The position numbers and the translations under genes are program-made. From Oscillospiraceae bacterium (GTDB taxonomy: Bacteria > Bacillota > Clostridia > Oscillospirales > Acutalibacteraceae), in contig SVPZ01000025.1 of the NCBI GenBank assembly GCA_015065605.1, forward strand, positions 1 to 42,351: a stretch of 42,351 nt of DNA, written 5' to 3'. The notes beneath the pieces are model-generated. The model saw nothing but the letters and a program-made list of their open reading frames with translations, had not been told where the DNA came from and did not search any database. Positions 17,195 through 25,528 of this stretch are shown piece after piece; position 1 is the stretch's first letter, and the number at the start of each line of letters is the position of its first letter.

Positions 17195-17695
17195 GTGAAG
17201 AATAAGTCCATAACTATAGCGTTTTTAGGTGTGTGTACCGCGTTGGCGATGATACTTTCGTATATCGAGGTTATACTGCCGCCGTTATTTCCCGCTGTTC
17301 CCGGAATAAAAATGGGACTTGCTAATATTATTATTGTGTTTTTGCTATATAGACGAGGTCCTTTATTGGCAGGCGCTGTGTCGTTGGTCAGAATTTTGCT
17401 TGTTGCCTTACTTTTCGGTAATACAATGTCCCTTATGTATAGTCTTGCGGGCGGAGTATTAAGCTTTATCGTAATGATTTTACTTCGTAGATTAAAGTTT
17501 TTATCTACTGTTGGTGTTAGTGTGGCAGGTGGCGTTTTTCATAACGTAGGTCAGATTCTGGCGGCTATGGTGCTTCTTGATACAAATCAACTTGCCTACT
17601 ATCTTGTGATGCTGATTATAACAGGTACGGTTTCGGGGATTTTTATAGGACTGTGCGGCGCAACCCTTGTAAAACGCGTTCCGCAAAAATTTTAA
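17195..17695 (+). CDS. Gx transporter family membrane protein
   Basis: About 166 residues with five to six membrane helices, resembling the ECF S-component-like 'Gx transporter/heptaprenyl diphosphate synthase component I' family (PAVPGIKMGLANI motif, then LVRILLVALLFGN). The GTG at 17195 follows TAGGAGGAA by 4 bp. It is often found with NusG-II and ApbE or Rnf genes, so it may import a flavin-related or other small molecule for this locus; that is inference. It ends the rnf transcription unit. Confidence 0.8.
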   Translation: MKNKSITIAFLGVCTALAMILSYIEVILPPLFPAVPGIKMGLANIIIVFLLYRRGPLLAGAVSLVRILLVALLFGNTMSLMYSLAGGVLSFIVMILLRRLKFLSTVGVSVAGGVFHNVGQILAAMVLLDTNQLAYYLVMLIITGTVSGIFIGLCGATLVKRVPQKF

Positions 17696-17696
17696 C

Positions 17697-17737
17697 AAAA
17701 AGAGAGCAGATGATTTACATCTGCTCTTGATTTTTTA
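17697..17737. terminator. Terminator between rnf unit and XRE gene
   Basis: AAGAGCAGATG and CATCTGCTCTT arms with a five-base loop, a T-rich right side and an A-rich left side. It is probably used in both directions by the convergent genes. Confidence 0.85.
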
Positions 17738-17751
17738 TAGAAAAGCGTTTT

Positions 17752-18366
17752 TTATAAGTCCTTGGTCAGTACCTTCTTTTGCCAGGATTTTTGGTTACAC
17801 TTTGGACAGCGCATATATCTGGTTCTGCCCATATGCATTGACATATTTATTTGCTTAAAGGTTGGAACGTGCTTATGGTGGCATACGGCGCATTCATAAT
17901 ATCCCGCCTTTTGTTCTATTTTTAATAAAAATGGAAAAAGTGCAATAAGCGGTATTATTCCAAATATTAAAATAAGCAAAATCCGTTGCCATTCTTCTAA
18001 ATTAAAGTATGCTGCCATAATAGTTGAAGCAAGTAAAATAAATACGCAAATTACACCGATTACTATTTCTAGATTTAATAAGGTTTTATCAGCTGCTACC
18101 TTTTGTTTTGCAAGTTCTACTATAGTTTCACTTAGTTTTTCTTCGTTGTTTTCCTCGATTTTTTCGCCTTTAAGCAGTTCGTTTGCTTTTATATCTAAAA
18201 TTTCACAAAGTTCTAACATTATAGAGGCGTCAGGTAAACTTTTTCCCGTTTCCCATTTTGAAACGGCTCGGTCGGTTATATTAAGTTTTTCTGCAAGCTG
18301 CAGTTGTGTAAGCCCTTTTTCTTTTCTGCTTTCTGCAATAAATTTTCCGATTTTAATCTGATTCAT
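17752..18366 (-). CDS. XRE-type HTH protein with membrane segments and zinc ribbon
   Basis: 204 residues with three parts. An N-terminal Cro/C1-type HTH (LTQLQLAEKLNITDRAVSKWE) spans 1-60. Two adjacent hydrophobic helices lie at about 100-145. A C-terminal zinc ribbon has CAVCHHKH and CPKCNQK. A DNA-binding domain tethered to the membrane with a metal or redox site facing the same compartment would suit a one-component membrane sensor. The SD is AAAGGAGG. No adjacent partner gene is obvious; its target is unknown. Confidence 0.8.
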   Translation of the reverse strand: MNQIKIGKFIAESRKEKGLTQLQLAEKLNITDRAVSKWETGKSLPDASIMLELCEILDIKANELLKGEKIEENNEEKLSETIVELAKQKVAADKTLLNLEIVIGVICVFILLASTIMAAYFNLEEWQRILLILIFGIIPLIALFPFLLKIEQKAGYYECAVCHHKHVPTFKQINMSMHMGRTRYMRCPKCNQKSWQKKVLTKDL

Positions 18367-18432
18367 TTTGATCCTCCTTTATTAGAAGTTTACACGAAAA
18401 TTATAAAAAAATCCACATACCGACGGTTGAGT

Positions 18433-18468
18433 TAAAAAAAGAGCGACTTGTTTTAAGTCGCTCTTAAA
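18433..18468 (-). terminator. Terminator of the large glycosidase-like gene
   Basis: On the minus strand AAGAGCGACTT and AAGTCGCTCTT pair around a short loop and are followed by T7. Confidence 0.88.
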
Positions 18469-18470
18469 AA

Positions 18471-20513
18471 TTAATCGTTAATAAGAAGAACCTTATGCTT
18501 TCTTGCTTTTACCGACATAGGCATTTTTATTTCTTCACCGGTGAGAGCATCGTAAACCTTTTGGGTTTCGCTTAGCTTAAAGTCTATATTGTCGTTATCG
18601 ATATTGCTCATATTAGAGATAAAGCCGAGGCGCTTTCCGTCCTTTTCATAGTAGCTTATCTGAGTCTTTTCGTTACCGCAGTCAACGTGGGTTATCCAGT
18701 AAGGCTTAAACTGACTTCCCTCAATTCCGAAGTCATCAATAGCCTTCCATATGGGTGACATAAGCTCAAGGGGTTCGGTGATAACGTTAGGACGGGGAAG
18801 GATGCCGTGAACAAGACTTATGGTCATAGAGTCTTCAAAGCTCCAGTTGTTGAAGGTATAAGCGATAAGCTCGTGAACGACACCGAAGTTTCTGCCGATA
18901 TACTCGGTTCTGATATAGTCGGGGGTAAGCGCGTCGATGCTTTCTTCACCTCTTGTTGCAACGTACCACTGTACGTCTTCGCCGTCCCAGTTCATATGCA
19001 TAAAGGAATAAGCAGGAATATTACAGCAACTGCTGATGTGGGGATTAAAGCAACCGCCGCGTTCTTCAAAGAATCTGAAAATTTCACGGCAGAATTCTCT
19101 TACTCTGCTGATGGGGAAGGTGCGCTGTTTATTGCCGTGTGCATCAACGTAACCGCAACCGTGCTTTTCGTTGTAGCAACCGAATGGGATACAGAAAGTA
19201 TCGATATAAAGACCGTCGAAGTCAAAGTCTTCTATAACCTTCTTTATACCCTCGCAAAGATATTCGTTGAATTCACTGCCCGAACACATATGACGTGCGC
19301 GCTGATTGGGTTTTCTGTACCAGGAGAAGTCCTTAACGGTGTCGGGAGCAATCATATTTATCCATTCTTCACTTTTTGAAGCCCAGAAGGGAGAAAGGGT
19401 AGAAAGTTCGTAACCGAAATAGGGGATAACCTTTATTCCGCGGTCGTGACATTCTTTTACGATTTCACTTGTTCTTCTGGTGGTGTCTTCGCCTATTATC
19501 CAACAGTTCTGAACGGGATTCCATTTTTCGTGGAGAATAAGGGTGGTAACGCCAAGACGCTTCATTCTGTCATAGCAGTTTTCACCGCTGCCTTCAACAA
19601 CCTCGCCTGCAAGATAATCGTTATATTCAATCGGGATTTTTCCGTTGAAGCAGTCGATATGTAAAATCTTTTCCTTATAGGGATTTTCGGGGAAGGGCTT
19701 AACGGGAGTGAACTGGAAGTTAAAATTAAAGGTCAAGGGAAGAACTGCGCTTCTTTTGGGGTCGCCGTTGGGACGAAGCCATGATAAAGGATAACTGTCG
19801 GTAAGATGAAGTCTTACGATTACCTCTTCTTCTCCGTCGATAATTTCCATAGCCTTGTTAACGTATTTGGGCTGCCAATTTTTAGCATCGTCAGCGGCAA
19901 AGCAGAAACCTCTTGTTTCGTCGCCTACGTAAAGAATTGGCATAAATGGCATAGACATAGAAGAAGGAATTTCACGGCTGGAGGCTACTCTGTTATTAGG
20001 AATGGATTTGCCGTAGAAGGTAGGGGTAGGCTCGCCGTCGCGGTTGGGGAAATAGTGGAAGTTTTTAGCATAAGCTTTTTTAAGAGGGATTTCTATCCAA
20101 AGCTGGTCAAGTGACCAATTGGTCGGCTTCTGTCTGCCGTATGCCTTATCCTCGTAAAGAGTATGGGTACGGGGCATAGCGGTAAGAACTATATTCGTAT
20201 AACCGTCAAATTCAACGGTGGAAACAACGTCGATAGTGATAGCGTCACTTCTCATACTTGAGCAAATGATAGCCTTTTCATCATTTTTGTCGAGAACAAA
20301 GTTTTCTATTTCCGTCCATTCACAATCCTTGCCGTCCTCTTTAGCAACAACTCTGATAGGCGCCGAAAGAATTTCTTCGTCAAGTACGTTTACAGAAGAA
20401 AAAAGCACGTTGTTTTCTAAACGGTAGTTTCTGCCCCAGACCTTAAGGTCAACCTTGTTGTCGGTACAGGAACATTCAAGGGGTGTCCAGGTGTTCATAA
20501 TTTTCTTTTCCAT
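18471..20513 (-). CDS. Glycoside hydrolase-like protein (DUF6067-like)
   Basis: A 680-residue cytoplasmic-looking protein. The N-terminal half is beta-rich, like the sandwich domain of GH-clan enzymes. The second half is a TIM barrel: LGVTTLILHEKWNP, HDRGIKVIPYFGYELS, FDFDGLYIDTFC with an Asp at a strand end as in GH36/GH13-like enzymes, then a C-terminal beta domain. The layout recalls the DUF6067 glycosidase-like group, but that is recognition by pattern. It has a strong SD (AGGAGG) and its own consensus promoter. It stands alone, so no pathway can be inferred. Confidence 0.65.
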   Translation of the reverse strand: MEKKIMNTWTPLECSCTDNKVDLKVWGRNYRLENNVLFSSVNVLDEEILSAPIRVVAKEDGKDCEWTEIENFVLDKNDEKAIICSSMRSDAITIDVVSTVEFDGYTNIVLTAMPRTHTLYEDKAYGRQKPTNWSLDQLWIEIPLKKAYAKNFHYFPNRDGEPTPTFYGKSIPNNRVASSREIPSSMSMPFMPILYVGDETRGFCFAADDAKNWQPKYVNKAMEIIDGEEEVIVRLHLTDSYPLSWLRPNGDPKRSAVLPLTFNFNFQFTPVKPFPENPYKEKILHIDCFNGKIPIEYNDYLAGEVVEGSGENCYDRMKRLGVTTLILHEKWNPVQNCWIIGEDTTRRTSEIVKECHDRGIKVIPYFGYELSTLSPFWASKSEEWINMIAPDTVKDFSWYRKPNQRARHMCSGSEFNEYLCEGIKKVIEDFDFDGLYIDTFCIPFGCYNEKHGCGYVDAHGNKQRTFPISRVREFCREIFRFFEERGGCFNPHISSCCNIPAYSFMHMNWDGEDVQWYVATRGEESIDALTPDYIRTEYIGRNFGVVHELIAYTFNNWSFEDSMTISLVHGILPRPNVITEPLELMSPIWKAIDDFGIEGSQFKPYWITHVDCGNEKTQISYYEKDGKRLGFISNMSNIDNDNIDFKLSETQKVYDALTGEEIKMPMSVKARKHKVLLIND

Positions 20514-20549
20514 AATGACCTCCTATATTAAGAAGTTTTAGTTTATTTA

Positions 20550-20578
20550 AGTATAGAATATATAAATATCTTTGTCAA
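20550..20578 (-). promoter_or_regulatory. Consensus promoter of the glycosidase-like gene
   Basis: On the minus strand TTGACA (20573-20578) and TATACT (20550-20555) are 17 bp apart. Confidence 0.85.
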
Positions 20579-20706
20579 TGAAGAAAAACGACGGAAATTT
20601 GTTAAAAAATGTCCCTAAGTCAATATAAAAAAACCGTATTTTCTAAAAGATGTCGGTGAATGTCGCAAATTGACGCGTTATAATAAAGTAAAAGGAGGTG
20701 AAAAAT

Positions 20707-21339
20707 ATGCCAAAAATTTATTTAAGTCCCGCTTACCATAAGTGGAATCCTTGCTCTGTTGACGGCTGTGACGAAACAACTCACAACAATTTATATCTTG
20801 ATGAATTGGAAAAATATCTTAAAGCCTGTAAGATAGAGTATAAAAGGGGAGCAAGACGGGTACCGAAATCAAACGAGAACAGTAATGCATTGCTCAGTCG
20901 CGCCGTAAGGGAATCTAACGAATTTTGCGCCGATATACATTACGTAAGCCATACCAACGCCCATAACGGTAACGTAAGAGGCTATAGACCTATAATTTAT
21001 CCCGGATATGAGGATGCAAAAAGACTTGCCGATATTCTTATTTCTAAGCGTAAAGAAATTTATTCTTATCCCATTACCCTTAACACCCGTACGGATTTAT
21101 ATGAACTCAGAGCCACTAATGCTACCGCTTATTATGAAGAGCACGTTTTCCACGATAACAAAGAGGACGCTTTATGGTTTCATAATAATATGAAGCTTAT
21201 TGCCAAAAAGACAGCAGAAGGCTTTTGTGAATATTTCGGTATTCCTTTCGTTGATATAAATGAAGAAAATAAAGCGAAAACCATTATAGATTTACTTTTA
21301 AAAGCAGTGGAGCTTTTAAAAGAATTATTTAAATTTTGA
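20707..21339 (+). CDS. N-acetylmuramoyl-L-alanine amidase (Amidase_3 type)
   Basis: About 210 residues resembling zinc amidases of the Amidase_3/CwlC-LytC fold: SPAYHKWNPC near the N-terminus in place of DPGHGG, E-rich helix ETTHNNLYLDEL, HYVSHTNAHNG (zinc His with N), and a late catalytic Glu in YYEEHVF. It has no signal peptide or wall-binding repeats, as in mother-cell lytic CwlC. A sporulation or phage-like lytic role is possible. The ATG at 20707 follows AAGGAGG by 8 bp; the GTG inside that SD is rejected. TATAAT lies at 20679-20684 without a clear -35. Confidence 0.8.
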   Translation: MPKIYLSPAYHKWNPCSVDGCDETTHNNLYLDELEKYLKACKIEYKRGARRVPKSNENSNALLSRAVRESNEFCADIHYVSHTNAHNGNVRGYRPIIYPGYEDAKRLADILISKRKEIYSYPITLNTRTDLYELRATNATAYYEEHVFHDNKEDALWFHNNMKLIAKKTAEGFCEYFGIPFVDINEENKAKTIIDLLLKAVELLKELFKF

Positions 21340-21348
21340 ATTTGTGTA

Positions 21349-21377
21349 TTGACATATACAGGGTACGTTGGTATAAT
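21349..21377 (+). promoter_or_regulatory. Perfect sigma-A promoter of the citrate operon
   Basis: TTGACA (21349-21354), a 17-bp spacer, then TATAAT (21372-21377). Confidence 0.92.
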
Positions 21378-21387
21378 TGTATACAAT
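21376..21387. promoter_or_regulatory. GntR/FadR-like operator palindrome
   Basis: ATTGTATACAAT is a perfect 12-bp palindrome of the TTGTATACAA type often bound by FadR-subfamily GntR proteins. It overlaps the last bases of the -10. The GntR gene at 22801 in the same unit is the obvious candidate ligand, which would give autoregulation. Confidence 0.65.
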
Positions 21388-21409
21388 CAAAAGAAAGTGA
21401 GTGAAAATA

Positions 21410-22786
21410 ATGCTCGAAATATCACCAAAAAGTAACCTTTTGGAATTGAAAAGCTATAAGTATTCTCTTCAGGACGTAGAGGAACCTAACTTATACAGAA
21501 ACGTATATAATTATGAGGACGTACCGAAAATAGCATTCAACCACAGAAGAGTGCCTATGAGTATGCCTAAGGAAATCTGGATTACCGATACTTCTCTTCG
21601 CGACGGTCAGCAGTCGGTTGAACCCTATACCGTAAAGCAGATTGTTGATTTGTATAAATTGATGTCAAAGCTTGGCGGCCCTTACGGAATTATCCGTCAG
21701 ACCGAATTTTTCGTATATAGTAAAAAGGATAGAGAGGCTCTTGAAAAGTGTAGAGAACTTGGGCTTAAATTCCCTGAAATCACCACCTGGATAAGAGCGA
21801 ACAAGGAAGACTTTAAACTTGTTAAAGACCTTGGCATCAGAGAAACCGGTATTCTCGTTTCCTGTTCCGACTATCACATTTTCAAAAAACTTAAAATGAC
21901 GAGAAAACAGGTAATGGAGCATTATCTTTCTGCAGTTGCCCTTGCTTTTGAAGCAGGAGTTATGCCCCGTTGCCACCTTGAAGATATAACCAGAGCAGAT
22001 TTTTACGGATTTGTAGTACCCTTTGTAAACGAACTTATGAAAATGAGTCAGGATGCAGGTATTCCCGTTAAAATCCGTGCTTGTGATACTATGGGTTACG
22101 GTGTACCCTTTAGCGAGGTTGCACTGCCCCGAAGTGTGCCGGGGATTGTTTACGGTCTTCAGCACTATTCCGACGTTCCCAGCGAAATGCTTGAATGGCA
22201 CGGTCATAACGACTTTTATAAGGCTGTTACCAACGCTTCAACCGCTTGGCTTTACGGTGCCTCTGCAGTAAACTGTTCACTTCTCGGTATAGGAGAGAGA
22301 ACGGGTAATATTCCCCTTGAGGCAATGGTGCTTGAATATGCATCGCTCAGAGGCAGTCTTGACGGTATGGATACCACTGCTATTACCGAAATTGCCGAAT
22401 ACTTTAAAAATGAAATGGGATACGACATTCCGCCGATGACACCCTTTGTAGGCAGAAACTTTAACGTAACCAGAGCGGGTATTCATGCCGACGGTCTTTT
22501 AAAGGATGAGGAAATTTATAATATCTTTAATACCGAAAAGATTTTAGGCAGACGTCCTTCCGTTATGCTCAGCAAAACCTCCGGACTTGCAGGTATCGCT
22601 TATTGGATTAATGAAAATTATAAACTTAGCGGTGAAGAGGCTGTAGATAAGAGAAGCGACCTTGTTATTCGTCTTAAGGAATGGATAGATAAGGAATACG
22701 AGGACGGCAGACAAACAAGCCTTTCGAACGGTGAAATTGAAGAAAAAATCGAAGAATTTTCCAACGGAAAATTTAAAAGACTCTAA
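21410..22786 (+). CDS. Re-citrate synthase (isopropylmalate/homocitrate synthase-like)
   Basis: About 458 residues of the DRE-TIM (LeuA/HCS) fold: TDTSLRDGQQS near residue 60, HLEDITRADFYGF, ACDTMGYGV, EWHGHNDF and NCSLLGIGERTGN. The sequence resembles clostridial Re-citrate synthase more than leucine-pathway IPM synthase: there is no C-terminal LeuA regulatory domain, and GntR and aconitase follow rather than leuCD-like genes. It would condense oxaloacetate and acetyl-CoA to citrate with Re-face stereochemistry, giving the first step to glutamate in anaerobes. The ATG at 21410 is chosen over a GTG at 21401; this choice is uncertain. Confidence 0.83.
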   Translation: MLEISPKSNLLELKSYKYSLQDVEEPNLYRNVYNYEDVPKIAFNHRRVPMSMPKEIWITDTSLRDGQQSVEPYTVKQIVDLYKLMSKLGGPYGIIRQTEFFVYSKKDREALEKCRELGLKFPEITTWIRANKEDFKLVKDLGIRETGILVSCSDYHIFKKLKMTRKQVMEHYLSAVALAFEAGVMPRCHLEDITRADFYGFVVPFVNELMKMSQDAGIPVKIRACDTMGYGVPFSEVALPRSVPGIVYGLQHYSDVPSEMLEWHGHNDFYKAVTNASTAWLYGASAVNCSLLGIGERTGNIPLEAMVLEYASLRGSLDGMDTTAITEIAEYFKNEMGYDIPPMTPFVGRNFNVTRAGIHADGLLKDEEIYNIFNTEKILGRRPSVMLSKTSGLAGIAYWINENYKLSGEEAVDKRSDLVIRLKEWIDKEYEDGRQTSLSNGEIEEKIEEFSNGKFKRL

Positions 22787-22800
22787 AAGGGGAAACCAAT

Positions 22801-23445
22801 ATGTTAGAACATAAAACCATATCCCTTGCAGATCAGGTTTTCGACCGACTTGAAGCAGATATTTTAAGCGGTAAATATAAGCGCGGAGAAATACTTACCG
22901 AACTTAAAATAAGCGATAATTTAGGTGTTAGCCGTACTCCCGTCAGAGAGGCGCTCCACCGACTTGCTGTTGAACATATTATTGAAGAAACGGCAAGAGG
23001 CTGTATTGTAGTAGGTATAAACGAAGACGATTTAAAGGATATTTACGAAATACGATGTGTGATTGAAGGAATGGCGGCTGAAAAGGCGGCGCTTCGCATA
23101 ACCGACGAAGAACTTAACCGACTTTCCGAACTTGTTGATTTGCAGGAATTTTATTCTGTTAAAAAAGATGCGCACCATATAGAAAGCGTAGATAACGAGT
23201 TTCACGAACTTATATATAAATATTCGGGAAGCAACGTTTTATACAGCACACTTGTTCCTCTTCATAAAAAGATACAAAAGTATAGAAAAGCCGCTGTTGA
23301 AAACGAAATAAGAGCGGAACATTCGGTAGAAGAACACAGAGAAATTTTAAAAGCGCTGTCGTCAAAGGACGGGGCTTTGGCAAGAGAAAAAATGACCGAG
23401 CACGTTAAAAATGCTTACGCCAATATAATCAGTAAGGAGAACTAA
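22801..23445 (+). CDS. GntR/FadR-family transcriptional regulator
   Basis: 214 residues: an N-terminal winged HTH (LGVSRTPVREALHRLA) and a C-terminal all-helical FCD ligand domain with metal-type residues (D/E and H in NEFHELIY and HSVEEHREI). It lies between citrate synthase and aconitase, 14 bp and 4 bp from them. The palindrome on the operon promoter fits this family. The ligand may be citrate or a related acid, by position only. Confidence 0.9.
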   Translation: MLEHKTISLADQVFDRLEADILSGKYKRGEILTELKISDNLGVSRTPVREALHRLAVEHIIEETARGCIVVGINEDDLKDIYEIRCVIEGMAAEKAALRITDEELNRLSELVDLQEFYSVKKDAHHIESVDNEFHELIYKYSGSNVLYSTLVPLHKKIQKYRKAAVENEIRAEHSVEEHREILKALSSKDGALAREKMTEHVKNAYANIISKEN

Positions 23446-23449
23446 TAAA

Positions 23450-25378
23450 ATGGGTCTTACCATAGCACAAAAAATCATAAAAGAACATTTAAGAAGCGGA
23501 GATATGACCGTCGGTAGCGAAATATCTCTTAAAATAGACCAGACCTTAACTCAGGATGCAACAGGCACAATGGCTTATCTTGAGTTTGAAACTATGGGTA
23601 TCGACAGAGTAAAAACCGAAAAAAGCGTTGCTTATATCGACCATAATACGCTTCAGTCCGGCTTTGAGAATGCCGACGACCACCGCTATATTCAGTCGGT
23701 TGCCAAAAAGCACGGTATATACTTCTCCCGCCCCGGTAACGGTATTTGCCATCAGGTACATTTAGAGCGTTTCGGAAAGCCCGGTAAAACCCTTATCGGT
23801 TCCGATAGTCATACACCCACCGGTGGCGGTATAGGTATGCTTTCCTTCGGCGCAGGCGGTCTTGACGTTGCCGTTGCAATGGGCGGCGGAGCATATTTCA
23901 TCACTATGCCTAAAATGTATAAGGTAAATCTTACGGGTAAATTAAATCCTTACGTTACCGCAAAGGACGTAAGCCTTGAAATTCTTCGCATTCTTTCGGT
24001 TAAAGGCGGTGTGGGCGCTATAATTGAATGGGGTGGCGAAGGTGTTAAAAACCTTTCTGTTCCCGAACGCGCAACCATTACCAATATGGGTACCGAGCTT
24101 GGCGCTACCACTTCTATATTCCCATCTGATGAAATTACGCGTGAATTTCTTAAAAAGCAGGGCAGAGAAGAGGATTATATTCCTCTTTCAAGCGACGAGG
24201 ATGCAGTTTACGACAAAATTATTGATATAAATATGAGCGAACTCGAGCCTCTTATTGCCTGTCCTCACAGCCCCGATAATATCGTTACTGTGTCTTCTCT
24301 TAAGGGTACCAAGGTAGATCAGGTTTGTATCGGTTCTTGTACCAATTCATCCCTTTTCGATATGTTAAAGGTTGCCGCTATGCTTAAGGGTAAAACCATA
24401 AAAGAAAGTGTCAGTCTTTCGGTTTCTCCCGGCAGTAAACAGGTACTTACCATGCTTGCCGACTGCGGTGCGCTTTCCGATATTATAGCCAGCGGAGCAA
24501 GAGTTCTGGAATGTGCTTGCGGACCCTGTATCGGTATGGGCTTTTCTCCCAACTCCGCAGGTGTTTCACTTCGTACCTTTAACCGTAACTTCGAAGGCAG
24601 AAGCGGTACCGCCGACGGAAAGGTATATCTTGTTTCCCCCGAAACCGCTGTTGCGGCTGCTCTTACGGGCGAAATTACCGACCCAAGACTTATGGGTGAG
24701 GAAATCAAAGTAACCATGCCCGAAAGCTTTCTTATTAACGATAGCGCGGTGGTTGAACCTGCACCCGAAAACGAGGCTAAGGATTTAGAAATACTAAGAG
24801 GCCCCAACATCAAAAAATTCCCCGATGCCCGTCCTCAAAATGATAGCCTTTCTGCTGAACTTGTTTTAAAGGTTGGCGATAATATTACAACCGACCATAT
24901 TATGCCTGCAGGCGCAAAAATACTTCCTTACCGTTCCAATATTCCTTATCTCAGTCAGTTCTGCTTCGGCGTTTGCGATAAAACCTTCCCCGAAAGAGCG
25001 CTTAAAGCAGGCGAAAGCTTTATTCTCGGCGGTTCCAACTACGGTCAGGGCTCATCCCGTGAACACGCAGCTCTAGTGCCCATGTATCTCGGCGTGAGAG
25101 TGGTAATTGCAAAGAGCTTTGCGAGAATTCATATTGCAAACCTTATTAATGCGGGAATTATGCCCGTTACACTTTCAAATCCCGACGATTATGAAAAATT
25201 AAATCAGGGCGATTCTTTAAGCCTTTCTGATATTTTCAGTGGTATGGATAAGGGAGAAATGACCCTTAAGAATAATACTACAGGGGAAGAAGTTTTACTT
25301 TCCTGCTCCTTTACCGAAAGACAAAAAGCGATCCTTAAAGCAGGCGGTCTTCTCGCTTTTGTAGCCAAGGAATCATAA
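23450..25378 (+). CDS. Aconitate hydratase
   Basis: 642 residues, shorter than AcnA (about 890) and of the single-chain clostridial form. The first 430 residues hold the cluster-binding core: SDSHTPTGGG, CIGSCTNSS and CACGPCIGMG supply the three cluster cysteines. The C-terminal 170 residues form the swivel domain with TDHIMPAG and GGSNYGQGSSREHAA. It converts citrate to isocitrate. Coupled with the upstream Re-citrate synthase, it serves glutamate synthesis by a partial TCA branch; isocitrate dehydrogenase is not in this window. Confidence 0.92.
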   Translation: MGLTIAQKIIKEHLRSGDMTVGSEISLKIDQTLTQDATGTMAYLEFETMGIDRVKTEKSVAYIDHNTLQSGFENADDHRYIQSVAKKHGIYFSRPGNGICHQVHLERFGKPGKTLIGSDSHTPTGGGIGMLSFGAGGLDVAVAMGGGAYFITMPKMYKVNLTGKLNPYVTAKDVSLEILRILSVKGGVGAIIEWGGEGVKNLSVPERATITNMGTELGATTSIFPSDEITREFLKKQGREEDYIPLSSDEDAVYDKIIDINMSELEPLIACPHSPDNIVTVSSLKGTKVDQVCIGSCTNSSLFDMLKVAAMLKGKTIKESVSLSVSPGSKQVLTMLADCGALSDIIASGARVLECACGPCIGMGFSPNSAGVSLRTFNRNFEGRSGTADGKVYLVSPETAVAAALTGEITDPRLMGEEIKVTMPESFLINDSAVVEPAPENEAKDLEILRGPNIKKFPDARPQNDSLSAELVLKVGDNITTDHIMPAGAKILPYRSNIPYLSQFCFGVCDKTFPERALKAGESFILGGSNYGQGSSREHAALVPMYLGVRVVIAKSFARIHIANLINAGIMPVTLSNPDDYEKLNQGDSLSLSDIFSGMDKGEMTLKNNTTGEEVLLSCSFTERQKAILKAGGLLAFVAKES

Positions 25379-25394
25379 TTTTATATAATTTATC

Positions 25395-25435
25395 TAAATC
25401 CCATACGAAAAGTGTTTTTGTATGGGATTTATTTT
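25395..25435 (+). terminator. Terminator of the citrate operon
   Basis: AAATCCCATAC and GTATGGGATTT arms, with AAAA/TTTT extending the stem, followed by a T-rich tail. Confidence 0.85.
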
Positions 25436-25464
25436 ATATAATATATAAAAATATTTTTATAGTG

Positions 25465-25493
25465 TTGACTTATTGCTTATTTAATAATAAAAT
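25465..25493 (+). promoter_or_regulatory. Promoter of the dockerin-protein pair
   Basis: TTGACT (25465-25470) and TAAAAT (25488-25493) are 17 bp apart. Confidence 0.7.
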
Positions 25494-25528
25494 ATAAAAG
25501 GAAGGATATTCTTAAAAGGAGAATTAAC

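Noticed and set aside
18807-19379. 190-residue plus-strand frame
   Set aside because: It is a shadow within the 680-residue minus-strand gene and has no SD or family pattern.
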